Assembly: GCF_018603515.1 (NCBI RefSeq)
Contig: NZ_JACATN010000006.1
Span: 267,933-331,932 of the forward strand
Direction: 5' to 3'
Length of the DNA: 64,000 nucleotides
From: Zobellia barbeyronii
GTDB lineage: Bacteria > Bacteroidota > Bacteroidia > Flavobacteriales > Flavobacteriaceae
Part shown: in pieces, positions 1 through 8,874 of the stretch
Numbering within the stretch: the stretch's first letter is position 1
Layout of the letters: each line of letters starts with the position of its first letter
The notes under the pieces: model-generated
What the model was told of the DNA's origin: nothing
Databases searched by the model: none
What the model saw: only the letters and a program-made list of their open reading frames with translations
Translations under genes and position numbers: made by a program

Positions 1-68
1 TTCGTGTTCCACAAGGCGACAAAGAAATACCTTCAGGAACTATTTTAGACTTTATTGAGGCTTCTTAA
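1..68 (+). CDS. C-terminal end of an unidentified protein (partial)
   Basis: A reading frame is open from the left edge and stops with TAA at 66-68. It encodes about 21 residues ending in DFIEAS. Too little remains to recognise a family. It converges on the DUF3810 gene, with only 28 bases between the two stop codons and no clear hairpin between them. It could still be a chance open frame, because no start is visible. Confidence 0.4.
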   Translation, partial: RVPQGDKEIPSGTILDFIEAS

Positions 69-96
69 CTCCCTGTACTTAACAAATTCTATATTT

Positions 97-1167
97 TTAA
101 AGCGGATATTTCTCGTGATACCCCACCATTAATTCTACAATCTTACCGTAACTTTTAATACCGTCTTTTTGCTGATTGGCTTTCAAAAAAGTACTAAAAA
201 TAGATTTGAAAATGGGTTCAAAAGGATTTACAAATTCTAGGTTATGCTCATAAAGCTCCCTGTAATTCTCCTGTACCCCAACATTTACTTTAGCATACAA
301 TTCATCAAATTTCTCCTTATCTGAACGGCGTATAGCACTCAAGCAATGGCTGAGTGCATACGCAGATGCCGAATACTGAAAATAATGGTCTTCATTTTTC
401 ATGGTAACTAAATACCCTATAAAATTAGTTTCATTCTCCTTTGAATATCCCACTTGGTGTCCTACCTCATGTCCACTTACCACAGGAAACCTGAACTCCG
501 GAGTAAGCGCATTTACCTGAGCCTCGTTCGTAAACGGATTCAAATAACCACCTATCCCCATATAACTGGCCAACGTACTGAACATGGACTTCTTTAAACT
601 ACGATGACTATACTTTAAAAACGGAAGTTGTTTTTGCAACTGCTTATAACCATCCACAGTCTTATCAAAGATTTCGTTGCGGCTATACGGTACTTGTACT
701 CTTTTTGTACTGTCTGAAGTAAGTTCAAATTGAAGCTGGTTTGTTTTTACAATTAACCTTTCGGCTAAATCAATTACCTCACTAGTTTGCACACTATCAC
801 GAATAGCAAAGTTTTCGGCAATTGGTTGTCGGTAATAATTCAAGCCCCATACCAAATTGAAAGTGAAGTAAAAAACCGAGAGCACCACCACTACATTCCG
901 TAAAAACTGAAAAGGAAACTTTCTAATTTTCAATCGGTTTACATAGAGATATCTAATGCCGAGCACAATAAGTAGCACATACATAACTTCGCCTACAGAA
1001 AAAGGAACCCACCCAAAGAGAATCCTAAAAAACTGACTTATTACAGGGTAAATACCATTGCTGTAATAAGTCTCCACAACCTCTGGGTTACCACCTAACC
1101 ATGCTACCAAAAGAATTTGAGGGAGCAAACTTAAAGCGATACCGTTTCTTAATCTATTTTTCAACAA
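97..1167 (-). CDS. DUF3810 family membrane protein, metallopeptidase-like
   Basis: This 356-residue protein has about three N-terminal hydrophobic segments (near residues 10-26, 60-77 and 88-107). A mostly soluble region with the zinc-protease motif HEVGH (233-237) follows, and acidic residues a few positions further on (YSKENE) could supply a third ligand. The arrangement matches DUF3810, a Bacteroidota family of unknown substrate. The peptidase role is inferred from the motif only. The gene is divergent from pepD. A good promoter match lies upstream at 1243-1271, giving a leader of about 75 bases. Confidence 0.8.
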   Translation of the reverse strand: MLKNRLRNGIALSLLPQILLVAWLGGNPEVVETYYSNGIYPVISQFFRILFGWVPFSVGEVMYVLLIVLGIRYLYVNRLKIRKFPFQFLRNVVVVLSVFYFTFNLVWGLNYYRQPIAENFAIRDSVQTSEVIDLAERLIVKTNQLQFELTSDSTKRVQVPYSRNEIFDKTVDGYKQLQKQLPFLKYSHRSLKKSMFSTLASYMGIGGYLNPFTNEAQVNALTPEFRFPVVSGHEVGHQVGYSKENETNFIGYLVTMKNEDHYFQYSASAYALSHCLSAIRRSDKEKFDELYAKVNVGVQENYRELYEHNLEFVNPFEPIFKSIFSTFLKANQQKDGIKSYGKIVELMVGYHEKYPL

Positions 1168-1242
1168 CCTGTTTTTAATATTGAAATCATCTCATCCTAA
1201 TTCTGAAAAATTTCAGCAATATTTACATGACCTATATAAAGC

Positions 1243-1271
1243 CAAAATTAACCAAATATCATCCATACCAA
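1243..1271 (-). promoter_or_regulatory. Bacteroidota-type promoter for the DUF3810 gene
   Basis: Read on the minus strand this is TTG, an 18-base spacer, then TAATTTTG. It fits the TTG-N17-23-TAnnTTTG pattern of the flavobacterial housekeeping sigma factor. It sits back to back with the pepD -7 box at 1284. Confidence 0.6.
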
Positions 1272-1283
1272 TTTTTGACTGCG

Positions 1284-1291
1284 TATTTTTG
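1284..1291 (+). promoter_or_regulatory. Promoter -7 box (TATTTTTG) for pepD
   Basis: An exact TAnnTTTG match lies 17 bases before the pepD ATG. I see no TTG at the expected upstream distance, so only the -7 half is supported. Confidence 0.5.
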
Positions 1292-1308
1292 CAAAAATAT
1301 AACATCAC

Positions 1309-2769
1309 ATGAACGAAGCTATAAGAGAATTACAACCCAAGGAGGTCTGGAATAAATTTGCAGACCTTAATGCAGTACCACGTCCATCAAAGAAAGAAGA
1401 GCGTGTAATACAATTTATGCTAGACTTTGGTGAGTCACTTGGTCTTGAAACTTTTAAAGATGCGGTAGGCAATGTTATTATAAGAAAACCTGCTAGTAAG
1501 GGTATGGAAAATAGAGTTACCGTAACCTTGCAATCGCATTTGGATATGGTACATCAAAAAAATAACGATACCGTATTTGACTTTGACAAACAGGGTATTG
1601 AAATGTTTGTACAAGGCGACTGGGTTAAAGCTAAGGGCACTACTCTTGGTGCCGATAACGGTATGGGAGTAGCTGCTATAATGGCATTACTGCAGAGCAC
1701 AGAAATTACACACCCTCCATTAGAAGCTCTTTTTACCATTGATGAAGAAACAGGGATGACCGGTGCCATGGGTCTTGAAGGTGATATTTTACAAGGTGAG
1801 ATATTATTGAACCTAGATACCGAGGAAGATGATGAGCTTGATATTGGTTGTGCAGGTGGAATTGATATTACCGCAACCAGAAAGTACAAGGAAAAATCAG
1901 TGCCCAGCGATACGGTAGCTTACCAAATTACGGTTAACGGATTATGTGGAGGTCATAGTGGTATTGAGATTCATAAAGGTCTTGGTAATGCAAACAAAAT
2001 CATGAACCGTTTTCTTTATGGGGCCTCTAACTCATTTATGCTCCGTATTGCGGAGATAGATGGAGGTAGCCTTAGAAATGCCATTCCCCGAGAGAGTGTA
2101 GCTAAGGTTGTTATTCTCAAAACGCAAAGCGATGAGTTTGAAAAGACTCTAAAAGAATATGAGTCTACTATAAAAAAAGAACTAAACGTTTTAGAGCCTA
2201 ACCTTAAAGTCTCTTTTGAGTCTATAAAGTTACCAAAGGGCGTTATGGGCAAGAAAGCACAGACACGTTTGCTACAGGGAATTTATGCTGCTCACAATGG
2301 AGTTTATGCTATGAGTGCTGCTATTCCTGATTTAGTAGAAACTTCTAATAATGTGGCACGTGTTCTTGTAAAGAACGGAAAGGCAAAAATAGGATGCTTA
2401 ACGAGGTCTTCTGTAGACTCTGCAAAGATGGACTTGGCAAATGCCTTAAAATCGACTTTTGAATTGGCTAGTTTTAATGTTGAATTCAGTGGAACTTACC
2501 CTGGATGGACACCAAATGCTGATTCCAAAATATTAAAAGTAGCTGAAGCAAAATATAAAGCGCTTTTTGGCGAAAAACCAAAAGTGGCCGCTTGCCACGC
2601 CGGATTGGAATGTGGTATTCTAGGTCAAAACTATCCTGAGATGGATATGATAAGCTTTGGTCCAACAATTTTGGGAGCTCACTCTCCCGATGAACGCGTT
2701 TGTATTTCTTCAACACAGAAATTTTGGAAGTTTCTGTTGAATATTTTAGAAGACATTCCTAAAAAGTAA
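1309..2769 (+). CDS. pepD: Aminoacyl-histidine dipeptidase (M20 family, PepD)
   Basis: This 486-residue cytoplasmic dipeptidase belongs to the M20 family, which hydrolyses Xaa-His dipeptides such as carnosine-type substrates. The metal-site motifs are in order: HLD (H77, D79), GADNG with D116, the catalytic Glu in DEETG (146-147), D170 in LNLDTE, and a late His in GAHSP. The length is typical of PepD. It is a single-gene unit: promoter box at 1284-1291 and a strong hairpin terminator just after the stop. The start is the ATG 17 bases after the -7 box. Confidence 0.93.
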   Translation: MNEAIRELQPKEVWNKFADLNAVPRPSKKEERVIQFMLDFGESLGLETFKDAVGNVIIRKPASKGMENRVTVTLQSHLDMVHQKNNDTVFDFDKQGIEMFVQGDWVKAKGTTLGADNGMGVAAIMALLQSTEITHPPLEALFTIDEETGMTGAMGLEGDILQGEILLNLDTEEDDELDIGCAGGIDITATRKYKEKSVPSDTVAYQITVNGLCGGHSGIEIHKGLGNANKIMNRFLYGASNSFMLRIAEIDGGSLRNAIPRESVAKVVILKTQSDEFEKTLKEYESTIKKELNVLEPNLKVSFESIKLPKGVMGKKAQTRLLQGIYAAHNGVYAMSAAIPDLVETSNNVARVLVKNGKAKIGCLTRSSVDSAKMDLANALKSTFELASFNVEFSGTYPGWTPNADSKILKVAEAKYKALFGEKPKVAACHAGLECGILGQNYPEMDMISFGPTILGAHSPDERVCISSTQKFWKFLLNILEDIPKK

Positions 2770-2773
2770 AACA

Positions 2774-2811
2774 TAAAAAAAGGGTTTGCCGTAACGGCAA
2801 ACCCTTTTTTT
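2774..2811. terminator. Bidirectional intrinsic terminator between pepD and the DUF805 gene
   Basis: A perfect 10-bp stem (GGGTTTGCCG with CGGCAAACCC, loop TAA) is flanked by A7 on one side and T7 on the other. It serves both converging genes. Confidence 0.9.
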
Positions 2812-2829
2812 ATTATATTTTGATTCAGA

Positions 2830-3210
2830 CTAAACCTTCTGCAAGCTTGCCTCTTCTTCTATTTTTGGGTTAGCACCATATTGGTTTTCTCCTTGTTCGC
2901 TATCTGTACAAGCTAAAATAAGGTTATAAATAGGCACAAGTAAAAACCATCCACTTTTACCAACATCATGCATTCTTCTTACACCTACGGCAATACCAGG
3001 TATTAAAACTCCTAAAGAATATATTAAAGCTAGAAAAACAAGCGCAGGAACATCAACAACAAAGGCTATAATTTGTAATCCATAGGAAATCAATATATTA
3101 AATAAGAAAAACATCCAATATTCTTTTCTTCTGGCACGACCTTCAAAGCCTGCATAGTTCTGTAAAACTTTTAAATACCAATTCATAGGTTTAAGATTTA
3201 GGGTTATCAC
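2830..3210 (-). CDS. DUF805 family inner-membrane protein
   Basis: This 126-residue protein fits DUF805 (YhaH/YhaI-like). It opens with the family pattern of a tryptophan-tyrosine start, a YAGFEGRARRKEYW segment and then about three hydrophobic helices. A GVRRMHDVGKSGWF segment, also typical of the family, lies before the last helix. The function is unknown. It stands alone, convergent with pepD and sharing its terminator. The 118 bases upstream, before the GH5 gene, show no clear promoter. Confidence 0.85.
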   Translation of the reverse strand: MITLNLKPMNWYLKVLQNYAGFEGRARRKEYWMFFLFNILISYGLQIIAFVVDVPALVFLALIYSLGVLIPGIAVGVRRMHDVGKSGWFLLVPIYNLILACTDSEQGENQYGANPKIEEEASLQKV

Positions 3211-3328
3211 AATTTATGAATGGTACAAACGGATATCTTTACGAAGTATTATGAATTTTTAGATGAACTGCACGAAAAATACACAAAATAGATTATCGGC
3301 AGAATTCTACTATAGCTTAGGTAGTTTT

Positions 3329-4366
3329 TTAGTTTTTCTCCTTCATTTCATCCCGGACCATTTGTCCTGACTGCGTAACCTGACTTATAGGCCATCCACC
3401 TAAACCACTTGCTCCGGGTTTAAGAGCGGCTGAGTTCTCTTCTTTATCGGCAACGGACCAATTGCACCATGAAATAGCGTTTGCGTCTAAAAACGCCCAC
3501 CACTCCTCTACCGACGCAATATCTATAACACCGTCACCCGTATATTCCGTTACTCCGTATTCGGTTACAAACAATGGCACATCATTATCTAAAGCCGTTT
3601 GCGCGGCATTACGTAACTCTTCTTTGTGGGTTGATGCGTAATAATGTAATGTGTACATAATATTAGAATCAGCTAACTTATTCCCTATAACTTCCGATAC
3701 GCCTTGAGACCAGTTACGAGTACCACACACCACTATATTATTAGAGTCGTACTTTCTTATTTCAGCCACAACCGCTTCGTGATAAGGCTTTAGCACGGCC
3801 TCCCAAGAAACATCTAAAGGCTCATTATACGTCTCATAAATAATATTGGGGTAGTCTCCGTATTTCTCAGCGACTTCTGCAAAAAACGCTTTAGCCTCCT
3901 CAACATGCTCTTCTGCGTGATGGCTGTGCCAATCCACCAAAACATAAATACCTTCTTCAATTGCAGCATCAATTACCTCAAATACTTTTGCTTTTTCAGT
4001 AACTGCATTAGTAAGGTACCCTCCATCATCCTCAACACCCATTGAAGCACGAATAATATTTATATTCCAATCTTCCTGTAACCATTTCACGGTTTCTTTG
4101 GTATAAAACTCGCCCATCCACTGGCTCCAGAATAAAGACATACCTCGCAATTGCACAGGGTCTCCATCTTCATCAACCATATTTTTTCCATCAACACGCA
4201 ACTGTCCGTATTCTTCCACAGCAGTATTAGCTATTATTTCTGGAGTCTCACTTTCTTCCTTTTGAACTTCTAGGATTTCCTCTGTCTCAAGAACGGCATC
4301 CGTTTTTGAGCTACATCCAAAAAAAACAATAAAAATGAGTGAAAAAATAAGTTTTACTAGTTTCAT
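3329..4366 (-). CDS. Glycoside hydrolase family 5 lipoprotein, probable endoglucanase
   Basis: This 345-residue exported lipoprotein has its signal peptide ending at C18 (FFGCSS), then a low-complexity acidic linker to about residue 52 and a GH5 barrel. The family's general acid/base is the Glu of NEP (N181-E182-P183). The nucleophile is the Glu of FVTEYG (E269). The DWHSHH segment (145-150) and the sequence style are closest to GH5 subfamily 2 endo-beta-1,4-glucanases. It probably cleaves beta-glucan at the cell surface. It stands apart from any polysaccharide utilisation locus: no SusC/SusD pair is nearby. The exact substrate is not readable from sequence alone. Confidence 0.85.
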   Translation of the reverse strand: MKLVKLIFSLIFIVFFGCSSKTDAVLETEEILEVQKEESETPEIIANTAVEEYGQLRVDGKNMVDEDGDPVQLRGMSLFWSQWMGEFYTKETVKWLQEDWNINIIRASMGVEDDGGYLTNAVTEKAKVFEVIDAAIEEGIYVLVDWHSHHAEEHVEEAKAFFAEVAEKYGDYPNIIYETYNEPLDVSWEAVLKPYHEAVVAEIRKYDSNNIVVCGTRNWSQGVSEVIGNKLADSNIMYTLHYYASTHKEELRNAAQTALDNDVPLFVTEYGVTEYTGDGVIDIASVEEWWAFLDANAISWCNWSVADKEENSAALKPGASGLGGWPISQVTQSGQMVRDEMKEKN

Positions 4367-4456
4367 ATTTCTACGTTTTATGAATTATTTCCGCAATAGG
4401 CATCCATACAATTCTTTCAATATAATCATATATTTTTAAAACTATTGGGCACAAAA

Positions 4457-4477
4457 AAACCCGCAAGAAGCGGGTTT
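4457..4477 (-). terminator. Intrinsic terminator after the cyclophilin-FKBP gene
   Basis: The 8-bp stem AAACCCGC/GCGGGTTT with a 5-base loop is followed, on the minus strand, by an unbroken run of A:T pairs reading as Ts. It lies 21 bases past the stop of the 4498-5610 gene. Confidence 0.8.
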
Positions 4478-4497
4478 ATATTTTATTAGGTGATTTT

Positions 4498-5610
4498 TTA
4501 CTCGACCTCTCCTGTAATTTCAAGATCAAATACTAAATCTGCACTAGGTGGTATTGGACCAGTACCTTGAGGACCGTAACCTAAATGCGAAGGAATAAAG
4601 ATTCTTGCTTTATCACCAATTTTCATATTTAAAAGACCTTCTTTAAAACCAGCAATTAAGCTAGCGTCTGGGCTATACACCATTGGTAATGGGTCATAAC
4701 CGCCACCTTGTTTTCTTCTGTCATCAAATTTGTTGTATTTAGTAGCAATATCTTCATAGTTACTATCAAACAAAGTTCCATCTTCTAAATATCCCGCATA
4801 GTAAACAAGTACTTGACCACCAATAGTTGGCTTTTCTCCGCTACCTTCTTTTAACGTTAAGATTTTAAGGCCACTAGGTAATTCTTTGGCTTTTTGCTTC
4901 TCACCTTCAAGTGCTGCTACAAAGTCAGTTTTCATTTTTTCAAAAGCTGCTATCTTTGCTTCTTCTTCAGCAAAATAATCGGTCATAACCTGTACAGCAT
5001 CAAATTTCTTAGCTGCTTTACCATTACGAACAATCTCTACACTGTTCATAACAACATCTACAAGAGGCTTATCTTGTGAAGCTGCATCTTTAGAAGTCTC
5101 AGTAGTTGCAATAGAATCTACAACACCTAAGCCTTCTACTACGTGACCAAATACCGTATGTCTTCCATTTAAAAACGGAGTTTCTTTATGCGTGATAAAG
5201 AACTGACTCCCGTTAGTTGTCGGACCAGAATTAGCCATAGATACGATTCCTTTTTTATCATGCACTAAAGAATCATTAAACTCATCTTTGAATTTATATC
5301 CTGGGTTTCCAGCACCAGTACCTGTTGGATCTCCTCCTTGAATCATAAAATCCTTAATGACCCTATGAAAAATAAGACCATCATAAAATTTCTTTTCTTT
5401 TAGGCTATCAGTAACAAATGGACTATCGCCTTCCGCCAATGAAATAAAGTTAGCCACGGTAACCGGTGTCTTTTCATATTCCAATTTTATAATAATATCC
5501 CCTTTACTGGTATGTATATCTGCAAAAAGGCCATCTCCCAATTCGGAATACTGACTTTTACAACTGGCTAGCAAAACCACTAGGGTAATTACGTAATAGA
5601 TTTTTTTCAT
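4498..5610 (-). CDS. Two-domain peptidylprolyl isomerase lipoprotein: cyclophilin fused to FKBP
   Basis: This 370-residue lipoprotein (lipobox Cys at residue 17, LLASCKS) carries two unrelated proline isomerase folds. Residues about 28-200 form a cyclophilin domain with intact active-site strings ([34 protein letters not shown]). Residues about 255-369 form an FKBP domain ([32 protein letters not shown]). Between them is a charged helical linker. It should act on folding proteins on the periplasmic side. It follows gldI and nrnA on the same strand, with a 49-base gap after gldI. A fused pair is uncommon outside Bacteroidota. Confidence 0.9.
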   Translation of the reverse strand: MKKIYYVITLVVLLASCKSQYSELGDGLFADIHTSKGDIIIKLEYEKTPVTVANFISLAEGDSPFVTDSLKEKKFYDGLIFHRVIKDFMIQGGDPTGTGAGNPGYKFKDEFNDSLVHDKKGIVSMANSGPTTNGSQFFITHKETPFLNGRHTVFGHVVEGLGVVDSIATTETSKDAASQDKPLVDVVMNSVEIVRNGKAAKKFDAVQVMTDYFAEEEAKIAAFEKMKTDFVAALEGEKQKAKELPSGLKILTLKEGSGEKPTIGGQVLVYYAGYLEDGTLFDSNYEDIATKYNKFDDRRKQGGGYDPLPMVYSPDASLIAGFKEGLLNMKIGDKARIFIPSHLGYGPQGTGPIPPSADLVFDLEITGEVE

Positions 5611-5659
5611 GTCTTAATCCTTTGTTTATATTTTACTTTTATTATTTATTAGGTAAGCT

Positions 5660-6205
5660 TTACTCTACTAATTCTTGATTTTTTTCAATTTTAAAAACCG
5701 ATAAAGTAACCTTAAATGGTACGTTTATTCCAATTTTGTCATTATCACCATGATAACCATATCCTAAAGAAGAAGGAAACAAAAAAGTAGCTGTCTCACC
5801 TTCTTTTAACATCTTTACACTATTTCTTAAACCCGGAAATAAATCTTGCTTATCTACCTTATAGGTTAGCGTACCAATATCATCCATACTATAAATAGTA
5901 TCGTTCTTTAGGCTAACAATATTATAACTCATTATAACCAAATCATCTGGTTGTGCCGTATAATCTGCAGACTCATTCTTAACCTCATAAAAAAACCAAG
6001 ACCCACTGGCGGAATGCGTATACTCGTGCAACGTATCTTTTGCCATCAAATCTTGCAATAATTTCTCTTCTTTAGCCAAAAGCTCCTTGCTTCTTTTTAC
6101 CGATTGCCTAAAAAAACTACCGGATTTTACTTCTACGGGCCTTCTTGCTTCTGGTCCCCCACAACCAACTAGGGTTATTAAAAAAATAAGACTTAAGATT
6201 TTCAT
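5660..6205 (-). CDS. gldI: Gliding motility-associated FKBP-type lipoprotein GldI
   Basis: This 181-residue lipoprotein (Cys15 in LVGCGG) has a helical segment and then an FKBP-like domain. The SLGYGYHGDNDKIG loop and the preceding EGETATFLFPSS stretch are characteristic of GldI of gliding Bacteroidota. Its proline isomerase activity is thought to help fold components of the gliding/type IX secretion machinery. It overlaps nrnA by 4 bases and is followed by a second isomerase lipoprotein, so the two are probably co-transcribed. Presence of gldI suggests, but does not prove, surface gliding. Confidence 0.88.
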   Translation of the reverse strand: MKILSLIFLITLVGCGGPEARRPVEVKSGSFFRQSVKRSKELLAKEEKLLQDLMAKDTLHEYTHSASGSWFFYEVKNESADYTAQPDDLVIMSYNIVSLKNDTIYSMDDIGTLTYKVDKQDLFPGLRNSVKMLKEGETATFLFPSSLGYGYHGDNDKIGINVPFKVTLSVFKIEKNQELVE

Positions 6206-7218
6206 GCCTGTAATTGGTCTTGATGGTTTTCTAAAAGTGATTCAAAATAAACAGCAGTTTCTTTAAGCGACCTATCGCTTTTTCCTCCTGCAGCATTATT
6301 ATGACCACCTCCTTCAAAATAAGTTCTTGCAAATTCGTTTACATTAAAATCGCCTATAGATCTAAAAGAAATTTTTATAATACCTTCTTCCTTATTCTCT
6401 ATAAAAATAACGGCAAAGATAATACCTTCAAGGGTAAGTCCGTAATTAACGAAACCTTCCGTATCTCCTTTTTGATACTTATACATATCAAGTTCATCTT
6501 GACTTAGCGTAATATAAGCTGTCCTGTATTTATCGTGAATAACCATGTTCTTAAGGGCACAACCTAAAAGGTGTAACCTACCTGGTGTATTCGTATCATA
6601 AATTTTATGATGAATCTGTGTGTTTTCAGCGCCTTTATCAATTAAATCGGCAATAATACGGTGCGTTCTACCCGTAGTAGATCTAAATTTAAAAGACCCG
6701 GTATCTGTCATAATACCAGTATAAAGGCAATTTGCCATTTCTGACGTTACTTTATCTACATCTCCCAAAAATTCAATGAAGTTGTATACCATTTCGCAGG
6801 TAGAACTCATTGATACATCTGAATACATAATCTCTGCGTAGTCTGACGGTGCTTGATGGTGATCAATCATAACAAAAGGCACTGTCAAATCTTCTAAAAC
6901 AGATTGCATCTGCCCTATTCTACCCAAGTGATTGAAATCCAAAGTAAAAACTATCGTTGCTTCGGCAATTTTCTCCTTGGCTTGACTATTTTGTTTTTCA
7001 AAATTTAAAATGTTCTCGTTTCCGGGCATCCATTTTAAAAACTTAGGATAATCATTAGGCGCTACAACTACAGCTTCTTGCCCCCTATTAACAAGATAAT
7101 GACAAAGAGCCAAAGTTGAACCAATGGCATCGCCATCAGGGTTTTTATGCGGTACGATTACGATTTTTTGCGGTTGGGAAAGTAGTTGCTGAACCGCTTT
7201 TATAGACTCCAAATTCAT
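6202..7218 (-). CDS. DHH family phosphoesterase, NrnA-type oligoribonuclease/pAp phosphatase
   Basis: This 338-residue cytoplasmic enzyme has the DHH family metal motifs: H24 with NPDGD (26-30), D94 in TLDFN and DHH (119-121). It also has the C-terminal DHHA1 signature GGGHNNAAGG (about 303-312). NrnA-type enzymes degrade short RNA oligonucleotides and dephosphorylate pAp. The substrate is assigned from family and length only. The gene leads the nrnA-gldI-isomerase group and is divergent from a PhoD-like gene. Its -7 promoter box ends only five bases before the ATG, so the mRNA may be essentially leaderless. Confidence 0.88.
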   Translation of the reverse strand: MNLESIKAVQQLLSQPQKIVIVPHKNPDGDAIGSTLALCHYLVNRGQEAVVVAPNDYPKFLKWMPGNENILNFEKQNSQAKEKIAEATIVFTLDFNHLGRIGQMQSVLEDLTVPFVMIDHHQAPSDYAEIMYSDVSMSSTCEMVYNFIEFLGDVDKVTSEMANCLYTGIMTDTGSFKFRSTTGRTHRIIADLIDKGAENTQIHHKIYDTNTPGRLHLLGCALKNMVIHDKYRTAYITLSQDELDMYKYQKGDTEGFVNYGLTLEGIIFAVIFIENKEEGIIKISFRSIGDFNVNEFARTYFEGGGHNNAAGGKSDRSLKETAVYFESLLENHQDQLQA

Positions 7219-7223
7219 GCGTG

Positions 7224-7231
7224 CAAAGATA
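7224..7231 (-). promoter_or_regulatory. Promoter -7 box (TATCTTTG) of the nrnA-gldI group
   Basis: An exact TAnnTTTG match on the minus strand, five bases from the start codon. No TTG lies at the standard distance. The position implies a leader of 0-2 bases. Confidence 0.5.
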
Positions 7232-7265
7232 CAATTTAATAACGTAGTCTTTTAAGGCAAAGTCT

Positions 7266-7273
7266 TATTTTTG
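7266..7273 (+). promoter_or_regulatory. Promoter -7 box (TATTTTTG) of the PhoD-like gene
   Basis: An exact TAnnTTTG match 23 bases before the ATG at 7297, in a 78-base divergent promoter region shared with nrnA. Confidence 0.5.
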
Positions 7274-7296
7274 TAGTAAGATTTTAATACCAATAT

Positions 7297-8346
7297 ATGT
7301 TTAATAAGTATATCGCCATTTGTTTATTATGTATCGCTACAGCCTGTAAGACGCAAAATCAGGTAGAAAAGACTACGAATAAAGAGATAGTAGACACAAC
7401 CTCTAAAGCTGATTTTACTTTGGCTTTTGGCTCTTGTAATAAGCAAAACGAAACTAATTTACTTTGGGATGATATTCTTAAAACAAATCCTGATGTTTGG
7501 ATTTGGGGCGGAGATAATATTTATGCAGATACGGATAACATGAAACGTTTGCGTGCCATGTATGCTAAACAAAATTCCGTTTTAGGATACCAAAAACTAA
7601 AAAGCGAAGTACCCGTAATTGGCACTTGGGACGATCATGATTACGGCTTAAATGATGGCGGTGTTGATTTTGATAAAAAGAAGGAAAGTCAGCAGGAGTT
7701 TTTAGATTTTATGGGAGTGGACAGAAATGACCCTAGAAGAACTCAAGAAGGTGTTTATGCCGCACATACTTACAACACACCAAAAGGGAGCATAAAGATA
7801 TTGGTATTGGACACCCGGTATTTTAGAACCGACCTTACTCCGGATACCGAAAGCAAAAAGCGTACTAAACCAAATGCCTATGGCGTAGGTACAGTTCTAG
7901 GCACAACCCAATGGAACTGGTTAACAGATGAACTTAAAAATTCAACTGCAGATTTTAATATTCTAGTTAGCAGTATTCAAATATTATCTAATGAACATGG
8001 GTTTGAGACATGGGGCAACTTCCCTCATGAAGTAGATAAACTGGGAAAACTTATTGTTGATTCTAAAGCAAAGGGTGTTATTATGCTCTCTGGAGATCGT
8101 CATATTTCCGAATTTTCTAAAACTGAGATATCTGGGGTAGATTACCCCTTAGTTGATTTTACAAGTAGTGGCCTTACACATACCTATTCCGCTTTTAATG
8201 GCGAACCCAATCCGTTTAGGGTGGGCAACGTTGTTTTTACTAAAAGTTTTGGACTAATTAAATTCAATTTTAAAACTAAAGAGGCGCAAATGCAAATGAT
8301 TGGGAACGACTTAAAAGTGATGGGTGAACTACATCAAACCTATTAA
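7297..8346 (+). CDS. PhoD-like alkaline phosphatase/phosphodiesterase lipoprotein
   Basis: This 349-residue lipoprotein (Cys17 in ATACKTQ) has a metallophosphatase domain of the PhoD type. Metal-binding motifs are visible in order: GSCNK (45-49), GGDNIYAD (71-78), TWDDHDYG (110-117) and a late LSGDRHISE. It should hydrolyse phosphate esters in the periplasm or at the outer membrane, with Ca/Fe as the family's usual metals. I see no Pho-box-like repeat upstream. It is followed 48 bases later by ndk, which has its own promoter. Confidence 0.87.
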   Translation: MFNKYIAICLLCIATACKTQNQVEKTTNKEIVDTTSKADFTLAFGSCNKQNETNLLWDDILKTNPDVWIWGGDNIYADTDNMKRLRAMYAKQNSVLGYQKLKSEVPVIGTWDDHDYGLNDGGVDFDKKKESQQEFLDFMGVDRNDPRRTQEGVYAAHTYNTPKGSIKILVLDTRYFRTDLTPDTESKKRTKPNAYGVGTVLGTTQWNWLTDELKNSTADFNILVSSIQILSNEHGFETWGNFPHEVDKLGKLIVDSKAKGVIMLSGDRHISEFSKTEISGVDYPLVDFTSSGLTHTYSAFNGEPNPFRVGNVVFTKSFGLIKFNFKTKEAQMQMIGNDLKVMGELHQTY

Positions 8347-8349
8347 AAG

Positions 8350-8379
8350 TTGCCGATTGTTGAATAAAGCGTATTTTTG
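8350..8379 (+). promoter_or_regulatory. Full Bacteroidota promoter for ndk
   Basis: TTG at 8350-8352, exactly 19 bases, then TATTTTTG at 8372-8379. This is one of the clearest promoters in the window. The longest possible ndk reading frame starts with a TTG inside this -7 box, which rules that start out. Confidence 0.75.
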
Positions 8380-8394
8380 CAAAAAATTATTACA

Positions 8395-8814
8395 ATGACT
8401 ACGAACAGAACATTTACGATGATCAAACCCGATGCGGTTGAAAACGGACACATTGGTGGCATTCTGGAAAAAATAACTTCCGCTGGCTTCAAGATCGTCG
8501 CCATGAAATATACTCAACTTAGCACAAGAGATGCACAAGAGTTCTACGCCGTTCATAATGAGCGTCCTTTTTACGGAGAATTGGTAGAATTCATGAGCCG
8601 TGGCCCTATTGTTGCCGCTATCTTGGAAAAAGACAATGCAGTTGATGATTTCCGCGCATTGATCGGAGCAACAAACCCCGCTGAAGCAGCTGAAGGTACT
8701 ATTAGAAAATTATTCGCTTCAAATATCGCTGAGAACGCGGTACATGGATCAGATAGTGATGAAAATGCTGCTATTGAAGGTGCTTTCCATTTTTCTGGAA
8801 GAGAAATTTACTAA
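8395..8814 (+). CDS. ndk: Nucleoside-diphosphate kinase
   Basis: A 139-residue NDP kinase, which transfers the gamma phosphate of ATP to other nucleoside diphosphates through a phospho-histidine. The catalytic H117 lies in the signature NAVHGSDS. The ATP-contact lysine K11 is in TMIKPDA. The length is typical. I chose ATG 8395 rather than an in-frame TTG at 8377, because the latter falls inside the promoter -7 box. The resulting leader is about 10 bases. A perfect bidirectional hairpin follows the gene. Confidence 0.96.
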   Translation: MTTNRTFTMIKPDAVENGHIGGILEKITSAGFKIVAMKYTQLSTRDAQEFYAVHNERPFYGELVEFMSRGPIVAAILEKDNAVDDFRALIGATNPAEAAEGTIRKLFASNIAENAVHGSDSDENAAIEGAFHFSGREIY

Positions 8815-8830
8815 GACATTATACTTTTAC

Positions 8831-8874
8831 AAAAAGCCTGTAAACTTCAGATCTCTGAAGTTTACAGGCTTTTT
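8831..8874. terminator. Bidirectional intrinsic terminator between ndk and the DUF721 gene
   Basis: A 21-bp perfect inverted repeat (8831-8851 with 8854-8874) starts with A5 and ends with T5. The last bases overlap the stop codon of the converging DUF721 gene. Confidence 0.93.

Noticed and set aside
1554..1889. 111-residue frame antisense to pepD
   Set aside because: It is a low-complexity Ser-rich shadow of a well-supported gene.
8377..8394. TTG start giving a six-residue longer ndk product
   Set aside because: The TTG lies inside the TATTTTTG promoter box, so it would not be in the mRNA.
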